From positions 5,456,001 through 5,520,000 of the forward strand of contig NC_018681.1 in assembly GCF_000250675.2 (NCBI RefSeq): DNA of 64,000 bases. The letters run 5' to 3'. Made by a program: the position numbers and the translations under genes. This DNA is from Nocardia brasiliensis ATCC 700358 (GTDB taxonomy: Bacteria > Actinomycetota > Actinomycetes > Mycobacteriales > Mycobacteriaceae). The notes below the pieces were generated by a model. The model did not search any database. It was not told the DNA's origin and saw only the letters and a list, made by a program, of their open reading frames with translations. Shown here piece by piece: positions 33,718-43,092 of the stretch; within the stretch, counting starts at the first letter, position 1; every line of letters begins with the position of its first letter.

Positions 33718-34707
33718 TCACCCCGGCTGCCGACCTGCGGTGATCTCGCGATGGGTCCGAACAGGATCGAACAGCGATTGGAGGCTGGAAAGCTTCCGAT
33801 ATCCGTCCACCATCGCCCGACCGAGCAGCGAGTGCGCCTCGACTACTGGGTTCGTGGACCCGAAGTTGCCCGGCTGCGGCACCTGGTCGGCGAAATAGGC
33901 ATACACCAGCAGCGGTGCGCCTGCCTCGTCGAATACCACTCCGGCCTCGTGCCGACGATCATCATCCGCACCGTATTTCGTCGCCACCCGCGTCCGCTCC
34001 ATCGACGACATGGTGCGCCGCACACCGTCGACGTAGCCGACGCTCGACCATGTCAGCACACGAAGCATCGCGGCGGTCGACGCCTCCGACAAGAGCGTGC
34101 CTTTCACCAACCGAACGAGCAGTTCATTCATCTCCCGCGGCGTGGTCACGCCGAGCCAGAAACGGTTCGGATTGTCCGGCAGCGGATCCACCCTGGTCCG
34201 CGTCAACCCCTTCGCAGCGAGGATGCGATTTATTTCCACGCCGGGCAGCACCGAACCGATCAACCGGACCGCAGTGTTGTCCGATACCTGGAGCATCGCG
34301 GTGAGCGCATTCGACAGCGTTAGACGATCCCCGTACACCACCTGGCGGTGGTATATGCCGGCGCCCCCCGCGATGACATCGTCGGTCAACTCGACCGTGT
34401 CGCTGAGTGCGAGGTCGCCACGGTCGACCGCGTCCAGCAATGCGGTCGCGACAGCCAGCTTCTGCACGCTGGCACCTTCGATCACGAAGTTCTCGTCTTG
34501 CGCCACAACAGTTTCCGCGTTCCCTGCAGTCACGTTGGTAACCAGACTGTGCCATCGCCCGCCTGCCTGGGCGGCGACCGCGCGATAGACCGCCGCGAAC
34601 GCCGAATCCGCTAGTGCTGGTTCGGCACTCGCCGTCGGACGCGGCCCTGCGAGGTGGGCGGTCGCGACAGCCGCTCCGGCCAGCAGCGCACGGCGCGAAA
34701 TAGTCAT
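33718..34707 (-). CDS. class A beta-lactamase-like serine hydrolase, Tat-exported
   Basis: Predicted 329 residues starting MTISRRALLAGAAVATAHLA with AGGAGA upstream. The SRR plus hydrophobic segment is a twin-arginine signal. Active-site motifs: SxxK as SVQK near residue 80, SDN as VSDNTAVRLIG near 142, and a K-[ST]-G position reading KYG in TKYGADDD. An acidic residue in TTPREMNELL may stand for Glu166. The KTG variant and sequence spacing suggest a penicillin-binding or esterase-like member instead of a strong penicillinase. Divergent from the terpene synthase gene. Confidence 0.8.
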   Translation of the reverse strand: MTISRRALLAGAAVATAHLAGPRPTASAEPALADSAFAAVYRAVAAQAGGRWHSLVTNVTAGNAETVVAQDENFVIEGASVQKLAVATALLDAVDRGDLALSDTVELTDDVIAGGAGIYHRQVVYGDRLTLSNALTAMLQVSDNTAVRLIGSVLPGVEINRILAAKGLTRTRVDPLPDNPNRFWLGVTTPREMNELLVRLVKGTLLSEASTAAMLRVLTWSSVGYVDGVRRTMSSMERTRVATKYGADDDRRHEAGVVFDEAGAPLLVYAYFADQVPQPGNFGSTNPVVEAHSLLGRAMVDGYRKLSSLQSLFDPVRTHREITAGRQPG

Positions 34708-34917
34708 GGAATCGTCTCCTGCGAATGTGTGGCGGACATGGCACCAGCGAAGCCGTGTCGACCCTAAAGCGAAGCCGGAGCGCGGCCGCCGCACTGTTCT
34801 CGAGGCTGAAAGGTGTCCATCGGTCGCCCCGACGTCCCAACCCTGGCATGAGCGCTATTCGCGTTGTCCGGCAGCGGATGTCACCGTTCTAACGATCCAA
34901 TCGGAGGAGATGAGACG

Positions 34918-36021
34918 ATGGGCGAGCCTTACCGACCGGCGGTCGAATGGCGGATATCTACTATGCGCGCGCAGTATCTCGCCATGCGCCAGCAAGGCCG
35001 CCGCTGGTCGCTGCGCGGCCTGTTCAGCATGGCCGACTGCGACATCGCCGACTATTGCGGAGACTTCACACCGAACAGGTATGGGGCGCTGGCATGCGCC
35101 GAGGTGGAGCGCTTCTGCCGGCGGCACAGCATCTGGCTATCCGCCGACGGCCCGCACTACAACAGCATGACCCCTTATCTGCACCGGTCGGCCGTCACCG
35201 CGGAACGCATGACGACGATCGGCATCTTCAACGCGATCCTGTTCTGGCTCAACGACACCGTCGGCCGCGAGAAGTTTCCCCACCTCACTCACGCCGCTCG
35301 ATTCGCGGCACGCGAGGGCGTTCTGCGACTCTGCGAGACCCTCGATACCGGTTCCACCACGGCTGACCCCACGCCGATCACCGAGGCAATGGCCGAATTC
35401 CGTAGCATGCTCGTCCGGGAAGCCGCCGACGACTGGCTCGACTACTTCATCGGTTCCACCATCGAACATTTGACCCTCGCGATTCGCGACCACAACGCCC
35501 GCGCCCGCGGCACCGTACCCACCGTCGCGGAATATATCGACATCCGTGGGCACGTCTCCGGCATGCGTCCGGCCGTCGCCCTGTACGAGTTCGCCCGCAA
35601 CGAATACCTGAGCTGGGATCGGATACGCGAGGCCGAACTAGACGCGCCTCTCACGCAACTCCGGGAGCTGACTGTGCAGTTCGCCGCGCTGATGAACGAC
35701 ATCTTCTCCTTCGAGAAGGAATGCATTGTCGACCGGTCCGATTTCAACCTCATCCCGGTGTGTCTTTTGAACCAGCCGCGCTCGACGCTCGCCGAGGCCA
35801 TTTTCAATGCCGCAGAACTGGTCCGCGACCGGTTCAACGACCTGCGCCGAACCCATGCGCTGCTGCTCGAGAAGTGCGACGACCGCCCGGGCACGGTGGC
35901 CGAAGCAGTGCGCACGCACGCCGACGACCTCGTCGACGGTGCCAAGGCCACCTGGGTATGGCAGACGACAACCTCCCGATACCAAGGCATTTCGATCTTT
36001 CTCGAGAACACCCGACACTGA
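34918..36021 (+). CDS. class I terpene synthase
   Basis: Predicted 367 residues (MGEPYRPAVEWRISTMRAQY) with GGAGGAGA upstream. The magnesium-binding NSE motif is perfect (NDIFSFEKE, near residue 262) and the C-terminal RY pair is present (TSRYQG). The first aspartate motif is unusual: LNDTVGRE near 108, where DDxxxE is expected. The enzyme should cyclise a linear prenyl diphosphate; product class cannot be read. It is not one of the geosmin or 2-methylisoborneol synthases by its motifs. A prenyl diphosphate synthase at 45354 could supply substrate, although nine kilobases away. Confidence 0.85.
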   Translation: MGEPYRPAVEWRISTMRAQYLAMRQQGRRWSLRGLFSMADCDIADYCGDFTPNRYGALACAEVERFCRRHSIWLSADGPHYNSMTPYLHRSAVTAERMTTIGIFNAILFWLNDTVGREKFPHLTHAARFAAREGVLRLCETLDTGSTTADPTPITEAMAEFRSMLVREAADDWLDYFIGSTIEHLTLAIRDHNARARGTVPTVAEYIDIRGHVSGMRPAVALYEFARNEYLSWDRIREAELDAPLTQLRELTVQFAALMNDIFSFEKECIVDRSDFNLIPVCLLNQPRSTLAEAIFNAAELVRDRFNDLRRTHALLLEKCDDRPGTVAEAVRTHADDLVDGAKATWVWQTTTSRYQGISIFLENTRH

Positions 36022-36137
36022 GCTATCGCCAGGGCGGGGAAGGCGCACCGCCACGCGGCGCAGGGTCTGCGTACCGTGTCTGCTCACGATGCTGCGGAGC
36101 GGTCGGTTTCCAGTCGGCAACAGCGAAGGGACCCACA

Positions 36138-37415
36138 GTGCGCGAAACCGAATGGGTGGTGCTGGCCAGAACCTGGTGGCGGGCGCTGACCAGTGCGGTG
36201 CCGACGCCGGAGGACCGAATTCAGATATTGCCGCTCCTCACCGACGCCGTCGAGCAACTCGCCGCGGCCCTGTCGACCGAAGCCTTCGATGTCGACGTGG
36301 GCACTCGCGTGGGTGCACGACTGGCCCACGCCCGGATCGCTCCCGGCCCGGCGCTGAGCGACTCGGCGCGGGTGCTGTCCGAGCTCGCCACGAGGTGCCC
36401 GCATCCCGATGCTCCTGGACGACTCGCAGCTCTGCTCGTCGCGCTCGGTCACGGGCACAGCCAGGCATGGCTGCCACGCACGGCGGGCGCCGAGCAGCCG
36501 ATGCATCAATCGACCGACGACCGCTTCCGGGTAGTGTTCGACAACGCTGCCATCGCGATCGCGGTCGGCGATACCGAAGGCACGCTACTCGAAGCGAATC
36601 AGGGGCTGGCCGACATGATCGGAGTACCGATCGAGGCCCTGCGCGGCATCTCGGTGTACGACTTCGCGCACCCCGAGGATCGCGACGAGATTCGCGCCCT
36701 GGTCTACCAACAGCTTGTGCCCGCCGGTCGAGGCACCTCGAGGATCGAACGCAGGTTGCTGCGTGCCGACGGCAGCTACGGGTGGGCGTCGTTCGCGATC
36801 ACTTTCGTCAAAGGAACTGCGGGACAGTCGGATTACTTACTTGCAGTCGGTGCGGATGTCACCGAGCAGCACCAGCTGCGTGACGAACTGCACCGCCAGG
36901 CCAGACATGACCCACTCACCGGGCTACCCAACCGCCGGCACCTGCTCGAACAGATCGACAGGATCGTCGCCACCTCCGGACCGCGAGATCGGGCGGGACT
37001 CTGCTATGCCGACCTCGATCGTTTCAAGCAAATCAACGACCGATACGGCCACGGCGTCGGCGACCAGGTCCTCAGCGCGATCGGGGACCGATTCCGGCGG
37101 GGTGTACAACAGCATGACTGCACGATCGCACGCTTGGGTGGCGACGAGTTCGTCGCCTTGATCCCGCCACCCGCAGACGATCGACTGGTGGGCGCGGTCG
37201 CGCGCGACATGCTCGATGCGCTCACTGCGCCCATCGCCCTGCACGATCGCCGGGTGCGCGTGACTGCGAGCATCGGCGCGGTGCTGACGGATGCGTCGAC
37301 CATGGCCGCGTCCACGCTGCTCGACGCCGCCGACGAACGACTGCTCCGTGCCAAAGCGAACGGTGCCAACTGCTGGGTACTGCGCGATGTTCAGCACGAT
37401 TCCTGCGGCAGCTGA
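36138..37415 (+). CDS. PAS-GGDEF diguanylate cyclase
   Basis: Predicted 425 residues from a GTG with GAAGGGA upstream. Order: helical N-terminal region (1-125), PAS domain (about 130-250, DDRFRVVFDNAAIAI to DYLLAVGADVTEQ), GGDEF domain (255-420) with DPLTGLPNRR, CYADLDRFKQIND and the intact active loop LGGDEFVAL. The inhibitory RxxD site five residues before the loop reads QQHD, so product inhibition may be lost. It should make cyclic di-GMP from GTP under control of the PAS signal. The GGDEF-EAL gene follows 84 bases later. Confidence 0.88.
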   Translation: MRETEWVVLARTWWRALTSAVPTPEDRIQILPLLTDAVEQLAAALSTEAFDVDVGTRVGARLAHARIAPGPALSDSARVLSELATRCPHPDAPGRLAALLVALGHGHSQAWLPRTAGAEQPMHQSTDDRFRVVFDNAAIAIAVGDTEGTLLEANQGLADMIGVPIEALRGISVYDFAHPEDRDEIRALVYQQLVPAGRGTSRIERRLLRADGSYGWASFAITFVKGTAGQSDYLLAVGADVTEQHQLRDELHRQARHDPLTGLPNRRHLLEQIDRIVATSGPRDRAGLCYADLDRFKQINDRYGHGVGDQVLSAIGDRFRRGVQQHDCTIARLGGDEFVALIPPPADDRLVGAVARDMLDALTAPIALHDRRVRVTASIGAVLTDASTMAASTLLDAADERLLRAKANGANCWVLRDVQHDSCGS

Positions 37416-37499
37416 GCCAGCTGTGCCGAACAATTGGGCTTCCCACAGGTGAATCGACCCCACCATGATGTGACCAGCAGCCCGTTAACATCCGAGTTC

Positions 37500-39224
37500 A
37501 TGGCCGGAGACTCCCACGACGCAGCACCGAAATCGAGTACGCACGTACAACTCGCCATCCGATGGTCGGCCGCACTCGATACGATGGACCGGCCGCGGAC
37601 TACCGCACTGATTCGTGCATTGGCACACGAAGTCCACCACGCATCCACGACCGAGTGCATCGTCGCGGCCGGCGCTAGACTCGCGGAAGCCGACGACAGC
37701 GACGGCGAAACGCTGGGCCGCAGCCTCGCGGTCTTACACGCGCACTTCACCTGCGCCGATCTCGCACGCACGAAACCTTCAGCGACACAGATACTTACTG
37801 CCTTCACCTACGGCTATGAGCACGCCCTACGCACACAGCTGCGATCCGCACAGAATCTCGCGCGATCCGCCAAGACAGCAGCACGCATTGTCGCCGAACA
37901 GCGATCACACGGCGACTGCGCCGACCGGGCGCGGGGCTACGATCCCGACAGCGACGCACTTACCGGACTGCCGAACAGATCGCGATTCTTCGAAGACGTG
38001 GCGGTCGTCCTCAGTGCGAACGACGCACAGATCGGCGTGTGCTACGTCGACCTCGATCTGTTCGGAACCGTCAATGCCACATGGGGATTCAGAGCCGGCG
38101 ACGAGATTCTCGCGCAGACTGCGGCGCGAATCCGGGACTGCGTGCCGGAACCGGATCGCGTAGTGGCCCGGATGGGCAGCGACGAATTCGCGGTCCTGGT
38201 ACCCCGGTGCGGCGACGCCGCCGAAATGGTGGCCCTCGCACGCACAGTCCTCGATACTGTGGCTCGCACTTTCGAGATCGGCGGTCGCTGCCTGCGGATC
38301 ACCGCCAGCGCAGGCGTAACAGTCACCGGAACACAGCGTTCGGGTAGCGACCTGGTACGCGCTGCCGAACTCGCGGCCCGCTGGGCAAAAGCCGTAGGGC
38401 CCAATACCTTTAGGGTGTTCGATACGGGCCGGGAGCGGAATGAGCGTGCCCGCGCCGAATTGCTGGCCGACCTACCGCAGGCATTGGCGGAAAACCAGTT
38501 CTTCCTCGACTATCAACCCATCATCGGATTGGCTGACAAGTCGATCGTTGCCATCGAGGCTTTGGTGCGCTGGCGCCACCCCGCATACGGAACACTCGCA
38601 CCGGCGCGATTCATCGATCTCGCCGAAGACAATGGGCATATCACCGAGCTCGGCACGACCGTGCTCACGAGGGTGTGCCAGGATATCCAGAACTGGCACC
38701 GGCTGGGCAACACTCCAACCGTCAACGTGAATATATCCGCAGCCGAGGTCGCGGATCCGAATTGGCTCGAACGCGTCTGCAACACTATCGCCGAGGCCCG
38801 GATCGAGCCGAGCCTACTGCAATTGGAGCTGACCGAGCGCACTGCGATCGATGCGACCGGCCGACCGACGAAAACACTGCAGAACCTCGCCGCACGCGGC
38901 GTCCGCATCGCAATCGATGATTTCGGTACCGGATACTCCAGCCTCGCCCTGCTCGGGAAGCTCCCGCTGCACGCGGTGAAACTGGCTGGCCAGTTCGTAC
39001 GTCGCATTCGGACCCCGGACACAACCTCGCGCAGCGATCTCCTGGTACTCCAGGCGATAATCGACCTCACTCACGCGTTGGATTCGACCGCCACCGCGGA
39101 ATGCGTCGAAACCCGTCACCAGGCCGAGCAATTGCGCGCCATGGGTTGCGATTCCGCACAGGGCTGGTACTTCCATCGGCCAGTTTCACCGAGTGCGATC
39201 ACGTCACTGCTCGTCGCGTCTTAG
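37500..39224 (+). CDS. GGDEF-EAL protein, cyclase loop altered
   Basis: Predicted 574 residues from MAGDSHDAAP; TTG at 37434 and GTG at 37470 are other options. The N-terminal 140 residues are helical like those of the PAS-GGDEF neighbour. GGDEF domain: the loop reads GSDEF, with CYVDLDLFG kept, so cyclase activity is doubtful. EAL domain: IEALVRWRHP, NVNISAAEV, LELTERTAI, IDDFGTGYSSLAL and ECVETRHQAEQL retain the metal and catalytic residues, so it should hydrolyse cyclic di-GMP. Adjacent opposite activities suggest a make/break pair. Confidence 0.85.
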   Translation: MAGDSHDAAPKSSTHVQLAIRWSAALDTMDRPRTTALIRALAHEVHHASTTECIVAAGARLAEADDSDGETLGRSLAVLHAHFTCADLARTKPSATQILTAFTYGYEHALRTQLRSAQNLARSAKTAARIVAEQRSHGDCADRARGYDPDSDALTGLPNRSRFFEDVAVVLSANDAQIGVCYVDLDLFGTVNATWGFRAGDEILAQTAARIRDCVPEPDRVVARMGSDEFAVLVPRCGDAAEMVALARTVLDTVARTFEIGGRCLRITASAGVTVTGTQRSGSDLVRAAELAARWAKAVGPNTFRVFDTGRERNERARAELLADLPQALAENQFFLDYQPIIGLADKSIVAIEALVRWRHPAYGTLAPARFIDLAEDNGHITELGTTVLTRVCQDIQNWHRLGNTPTVNVNISAAEVADPNWLERVCNTIAEARIEPSLLQLELTERTAIDATGRPTKTLQNLAARGVRIAIDDFGTGYSSLALLGKLPLHAVKLAGQFVRRIRTPDTTSRSDLLVLQAIIDLTHALDSTATAECVETRHQAEQLRAMGCDSAQGWYFHRPVSPSAITSLLVAS

Positions 39225-39347
39225 CAGCCGCAGCGGTTGAGGTTTCCCGTGGTTGGGGACGCCTCTATGCTATATCGCGCGGACACTACGCAATAGCGCT
39301 GCTATTCCTCCGGCGGTACGTACCCCTCGCAGACTGGTGGTGTTTTC

Positions 39348-39644
39348 ATGTTCATAAGCCAACCCCTGAATCTCCCAGCCCCACGCGCGGACGTCTGGCA
39401 ATGGCAGATGCACGCAGCCTGCCGGGGTGTGAGCAGTTCGGTGTTCTTCCATCCGGAAGGCGAACGCGGAAAAGCGCGGGAAGCACGGGCCTCCCGCGCG
39501 AAAGAGATCTGCCGCGACTGTCCCGTCCTCGTCGCCTGTCGAACCCACGCGCTGGATGCATGCGAGCCCTTCGGAATTTGGGGCGGCATGTCAGAGAGCG
39601 ACCGAGCGCACGCAACCCGCCGCCGCGAGCCGCCCATCGCCTGA
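39348..39644 (+). CDS. WhiB3-like iron-sulfur regulator
   Basis: Predicted 98 residues. Cysteines at 25, 55, 58 and 64 (AACRG, ICRDCPVLVAC) give the C-x29-C-x2-C-x5-C pattern of WhiB, and the turn GIWGGMSESDR follows. FFHPEGERGKAR and the N-terminal LPAPRADVWQWQ closely resemble WhiB3, the redox and maintenance regulator of mycobacteria. The subgroup name is from remembered sequence similarity. It stands between a c-di-GMP gene and a convergent acetyltransferase gene. Confidence 0.88.
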   Translation: MFISQPLNLPAPRADVWQWQMHAACRGVSSSVFFHPEGERGKAREARASRAKEICRDCPVLVACRTHALDACEPFGIWGGMSESDRAHATRRREPPIA

Positions 39645-39663
39645 CCTCATCAGTATCGGAGTT

Positions 39664-40170
39664 TCATCGCGATTCTTCGGGCGGCCTCGTCTCGGCAGCC
39701 GCGTCCAGCAGCTCGGCACCTGACAGATCGTAGTGGTCGGTGTTGCCGACATAGCGTGCGCCCAAGCTGCCGGAGAAATCGATCGCCCCCGTGCTCCGAC
39801 CACGCACCGTCCACCTGACATGGGTGTACGCACGGTCGAGCGCCACCTGAGCCAGCCCGCCGACCAGCATCGACCCTACTCCGATACGCCGATAGGCAGG
39901 CAGCACATATAGGTCCTCGAGGTGAATCCCCCGGCGCCCATGCCATGTCGAGTAGACCGGATAGAAGGTCGCCATCCCGCAAACCTCGTAGACGCGCGCG
40001 GCGACCAAAACGCTGAGCTCCGGGGTCTGCCCGAACAACCCCTCCCGCAGGCCACGCATCGACACCGTGAACTCCGACTCGGCTCCCAGCGAGCTGGCAG
40101 ACTGCCGCAGCATCGCCCACAACTCCGGCAGATCCTCCTCGGCCGCGTAGCGCAGCACGATTTCGGTCAT
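39664..40170 (-). CDS. GNAT-family N-acetyltransferase
   Basis: Predicted 168 residues from ATG (MTEIVLRYAAEEDLPELWAM) sharing four bases with the upstream stop. Acetyl-CoA loop: LEDLYVLPAYRRIGVGSMLV at about 95-115 (R/Q-x-x-G-x-G/A pattern RRIGVGS). The diamine acetyltransferase-like start and the acidic N-terminal half are typical of SSAT/GNAT members that act on small amines or amino acids. Coupled with the amidase-like gene upstream, so both may act on the same compound. Confidence 0.85.
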   Translation of the reverse strand: MTEIVLRYAAEEDLPELWAMLRQSASSLGAESEFTVSMRGLREGLFGQTPELSVLVAARVYEVCGMATFYPVYSTWHGRRGIHLEDLYVLPAYRRIGVGSMLVGGLAQVALDRAYTHVRWTVRGRSTGAIDFSGSLGARYVGNTDHYDLSGAELLDAAAETRPPEESR

Positions 40171-41621
40171 CGGATCCCCTGCTCGATCGTCATCTCGTGC
40201 CGCATCGGCCGATGCGCGCACACTTGCTCGACCACCCGCGCGACCGCCAGCACCATACTGTCCTGGCCATACCGTCCGATGACCTGTAATCCGACGGGTA
40301 ACCCCGCCGAAGAGAAGCCGACTGGGACCGAGACCGCCGGCAGCCAGCACGCGTTGGCCAGTACGTCGCGTGATTCGACACCCAGTCCTTGGCCCAGGCC
40401 ATCGGCTCCGTCGTCGACCACCGCGGGCGCCGCGTCGGGTGCGGCCACGGTGAGCAACACATCCACTCGCTCGAACACCTCCGTGGTGCGGATCTGCAAT
40501 CGCATCCGGCACTGCTCGGCGTGCGCCAGCCGAGCGAGCAATCCGCTGACCCCAGCTTTAGCATCGATCACCGTGGCTACCACGGCTCGCACGTCCGGTC
40601 CGCACTCTTCGAGGCTGTGGTATACCGACCCGGCCGCTTCCAGCATGGTGGCCAGTCCGACCGTCGCCGGCGTCATCAGGGCGTCCGTGTCGCCGAGTGC
40701 CAGCTCTACCATCATCATTCGGGCACCGAACACTGCGGCGACCTGTGTGGCCGCCGCGCGGGCGAGTGTGCTTGTTTCCGAATCCCCTTGCGACCGAATC
40801 GGATCGGACAGCCAGCCCAGGCGGACACGTGGCGGCGTGGGCTGCGATACCTGGTCGACATAGGGTTGTGGATGGTGTACCGAGGACGCTCGGTCGTACG
40901 GATACGGTCCGGCGACGAGCTCCAGCAACAGCGCGGCATCCGCCACCGAAGTGGTCAGCAGACCCGCGCAGTGCAGATCGCCCCCGTAGCTGCCCGGCGT
41001 GCACAGTCCACTCAACGGGATCAATCCTTGGCTCGGTTTGAATCCGACGACTCCGCAGTGCGCTGCCGAAATTCGGATGCCGCCACACCAATGCGATCCG
41101 ATTGCGAACGGCACCAGCCCCGCAGCGACCGCTGCTGCCGCCCCGCCGCCACCACCACCGGGCGACCTCGTCCAACGCCACGGGTTCCGTGCAACCGCCC
41201 CTGTCGCGGTGCGCGCCACCGGCCCCCAACCGAACTCCGACACCGCTGTCTTGCCGATCGGTATCGCCCCGGCCGCTCGTAGCCTGTGCACCATCGGCCC
41301 CTCCAACGCGGACGGACGTGCATGCTGGTGCAGATTCGAGCCGTACCGGGTCGGCATACCACGGCACTCGTCGAGATCGCCGACCGCGAACGGAACCCCA
41401 GCCAGCGGAGCCGATTTCGCATCATGCGCCGGCACCTGCCGATCCATCTTGTCCGCCGCGCTCAGCGCACTGACATCGGCGACGTGAGAAAACGCGTTCA
41501 GGACGCGATTACTCCGATGGACCCGGCTCAAGGTCTCCTGGATCGCCTCCAGCACGGTAACGCTACGACGTCCACCCCCGTGGTTCCGGGATCGAATTCG
41601 GTTGATGGAACCCTCACTCAT
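40167..41621 (-). CDS. amidase-signature protein lacking the catalytic triad
   Basis: Predicted 484 residues from ATG (MSEGSINRIRSR); the longer frame upstream looks non-coding. The amidase-signature fold is recognisable over the full length (PLAGVPFAVGDLDECRGM, RSPGGGGGGAAAAVAAGLV, WCGGIRISAAHCGVVGFKPS, LPAVSVPVGFSSAGLPVGLQ). The Lys of the VKD motif is Gly (about residue 75), the cis-Ser of GGSSGGS is Gly (about 155), and the nucleophile of TGGSIR is Gly (about 178). These are exactly the positions of the Ser-cisSer-Lys triad, so amide hydrolysis is not expected. The reading frame is intact, which argues for a retained binding role. Confidence 0.85.
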   Translation of the reverse strand: MSEGSINRIRSRNHGGGRRSVTVLEAIQETLSRVHRSNRVLNAFSHVADVSALSAADKMDRQVPAHDAKSAPLAGVPFAVGDLDECRGMPTRYGSNLHQHARPSALEGPMVHRLRAAGAIPIGKTAVSEFGWGPVARTATGAVARNPWRWTRSPGGGGGGAAAAVAAGLVPFAIGSHWCGGIRISAAHCGVVGFKPSQGLIPLSGLCTPGSYGGDLHCAGLLTTSVADAALLLELVAGPYPYDRASSVHHPQPYVDQVSQPTPPRVRLGWLSDPIRSQGDSETSTLARAAATQVAAVFGARMMMVELALGDTDALMTPATVGLATMLEAAGSVYHSLEECGPDVRAVVATVIDAKAGVSGLLARLAHAEQCRMRLQIRTTEVFERVDVLLTVAAPDAAPAVVDDGADGLGQGLGVESRDVLANACWLPAVSVPVGFSSAGLPVGLQVIGRYGQDSMVLAVARVVEQVCAHRPMRHEMTIEQGIR

Positions 41622-41926
41622 TTTCCATGAACACTTCCACTGCACGCACGGACCCGGCGAAACACCCTCATATCGGTGACAGCGGACACAAGGAAGCCGT
41701 TGCCGCGCAACGATACCGCCGTCCGAAACAAGGACCCAGCTGACGCCGCCAGCCATGGGAACAGCCGGGGCACTTGAGATTTCGGCGTCGGTAGCCTGTA
41801 CAGGTCGATCACGTCCGGACATCGACACAAACTACTATCGCCTTCCCGCCGTCGGCGGTTGCCGACGTTGTCCAGGCATGTCCAAGCCGAACTCGGCCCC
41901 CTGGCCAGAGCGACATTAGGGAAATC
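41622..41926. other. divergent intergenic region, nothing recognised
   Basis: About 305 bases between the amidase-like gene and the exported protein gene. An amidase frame stays open here, but codon use and residue content look random. Both promoters should lie here; no operator-like repeat stood out. Confidence 0.4.
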
Positions 41927-42526
41927 ATGAGAGCTCAAAAAATCGCCGCTACAACGTTTTTGACAATCGCGGCAACAGCCGTCACAGCGGCCACTGCTTA
42001 CGGGCAGCCCACCTCCGATCCTGTGCTGAGCGGGTTCGACCGCGGCGTCAGCTATTCCTCAGGATTGAGCGCTGACGGCGCAGGGGTAAGCACCACCCTC
42101 CACGACGGTGCATTCCATCTGTCCGAAGATCAGTCGACAGTCTCCGTGACCAGCCAGGACGGCACGGTCCTCGCCCGGATGCCGATGACCATGCAGGCAC
42201 AAGGACACGAAGTCCAACTCAGTCCGCGGATCGATTCCAACGGAACCACACTCACGCTCCACCCGGCGAGCCAGCCAGCCGCCGGTGTCGGCGATCCCGC
42301 CGCTTTCCGGGAGAACGTCAACAAGATCCAGGAGGTCAGTCGTTCATCCGAGGGCGTCGTCAAGGATGTCGTGTTGCTGGGCTGCGCGCCGGGCCTCGTG
42401 ATCGGTGGCCTCATCGGGGGGATCATCGGCGCGGTCGTCGGCGCGCTGCTCTTGATCGTCGGCGCGATCGTGACGGTGCCCTTGGCCGTCCTGCTCGGCG
42501 CGACGCTCGGGTGCCTGATCGCCTGA
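41927..42526 (+). CDS. exported protein with Gly-rich C-terminal hydrophobic region (paralogue)
   Basis: Predicted 199 residues with AGGGAAATC before the ATG. Signal peptide at about 1-26 (TTFLTIAATAVTAATAYG), beta-rich middle (LSGFDRGVSYSSGLSADG, ARMPMTMQAQGHEVQL) and a Gly-rich hydrophobic C terminus with a possible cysteine pair (LLGCAPGLVIGGLIGGI, GATLGCLIA). It is a paralogue of the 30659-31264 product: same domain order and the shared pattern DxGVxYxxGL. No activity is known for the family. Confidence 0.72.
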   Translation: MRAQKIAATTFLTIAATAVTAATAYGQPTSDPVLSGFDRGVSYSSGLSADGAGVSTTLHDGAFHLSEDQSTVSVTSQDGTVLARMPMTMQAQGHEVQLSPRIDSNGTTLTLHPASQPAAGVGDPAAFRENVNKIQEVSRSSEGVVKDVVLLGCAPGLVIGGLIGGIIGAVVGALLLIVGAIVTVPLAVLLGATLGCLIA

Positions 42527-42542
42527 TCCTAAGGACTACAAC

Positions 42543-42586
42543 GAACTGCGGTGGGTGAGGAGATCCATCCTCACCCACCGCAGTTC
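42543..42586. terminator. 19-bp bidirectional terminator hairpin
   Basis: Arms at 42543-42561 and 42568-42586 are exact complements (GAACTGCGGTGGGTGAGGA and its reverse) around a six-base loop. It lies between two convergent stop codons, 17 bases from one and 6 from the other, so it very probably ends both transcripts. Confidence 0.8.
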
Positions 42587-42591
42587 AGACC

Positions 42592-43092
42592 TCAGCGGAT
42601 CTTGGTGCCATTCGTCGCGGTTGCACCCTTTGCCAGCGTCCGCAGCAAAGCAGCCAGGGATTCCGTGGTGTCCACGAGCAAACCTTCCACCCGACGCAGC
42701 TTGTCGCTGAACGTGATCAAGATGTCGCATGCCGGCTCCGACAGCCCGTTGGTCAGGCTGAGCAACCGGCGCAGCCGCGTATCCATCACGGCAGCAATCA
42801 CCTGCACGTCCCGGGCCGCAGCCGCCGCACCGACCAGGGTCGGCGCGGGGTCCGGGCACGCATGAAATATTCGCGCAAGTCCGGACAGCACGGTCGACGA
42901 TGGATTGTCACGCGCGCCCGAACGCAATTGAGACAGGTACGAGGCCGACATGGGATAGCCTGCGGCGGTCGCCATCTCAGCCACCTCACGATTCGTGAGA
43001 AGGCGCCCGTGATCGATCTGCCATTGTTCGAACAAAGCGTTGAGCTGCTCCGCGAAATCGCTTTCTGCTCCGAATACGCCGGTTTTCTCCAC
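42592..43092 (-). CDS. EspR-like helix-turn-helix regulator
   Basis: Predicted 166 residues from a GTG (VEKTGVFGAESDFAEQL); an ATG 14 codons upstream is also in frame. The helix-turn-helix region NREVAEMATAAGYPMSASYL followed by SQLRSGARDNPSSTVLSGLA has the distinctive YLSQLRSGxRxNPS pattern of EspR, the nucleoid-associated activator of the ESX-1 espACD operon in mycobacteria. The C-terminal half is helical. In M. tuberculosis EspR is not inside the ESX-1 locus either. A role in controlling secretion genes is inferred from the homology. Confidence 0.8.
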   Translation of the reverse strand: MEKTGVFGAESDFAEQLNALFEQWQIDHGRLLTNREVAEMATAAGYPMSASYLSQLRSGARDNPSSTVLSGLARIFHACPDPAPTLVGAAAAARDVQVIAAVMDTRLRRLLSLTNGLSEPACDILITFSDKLRRVEGLLVDTTESLAALLRTLAKGATATNGTKIR

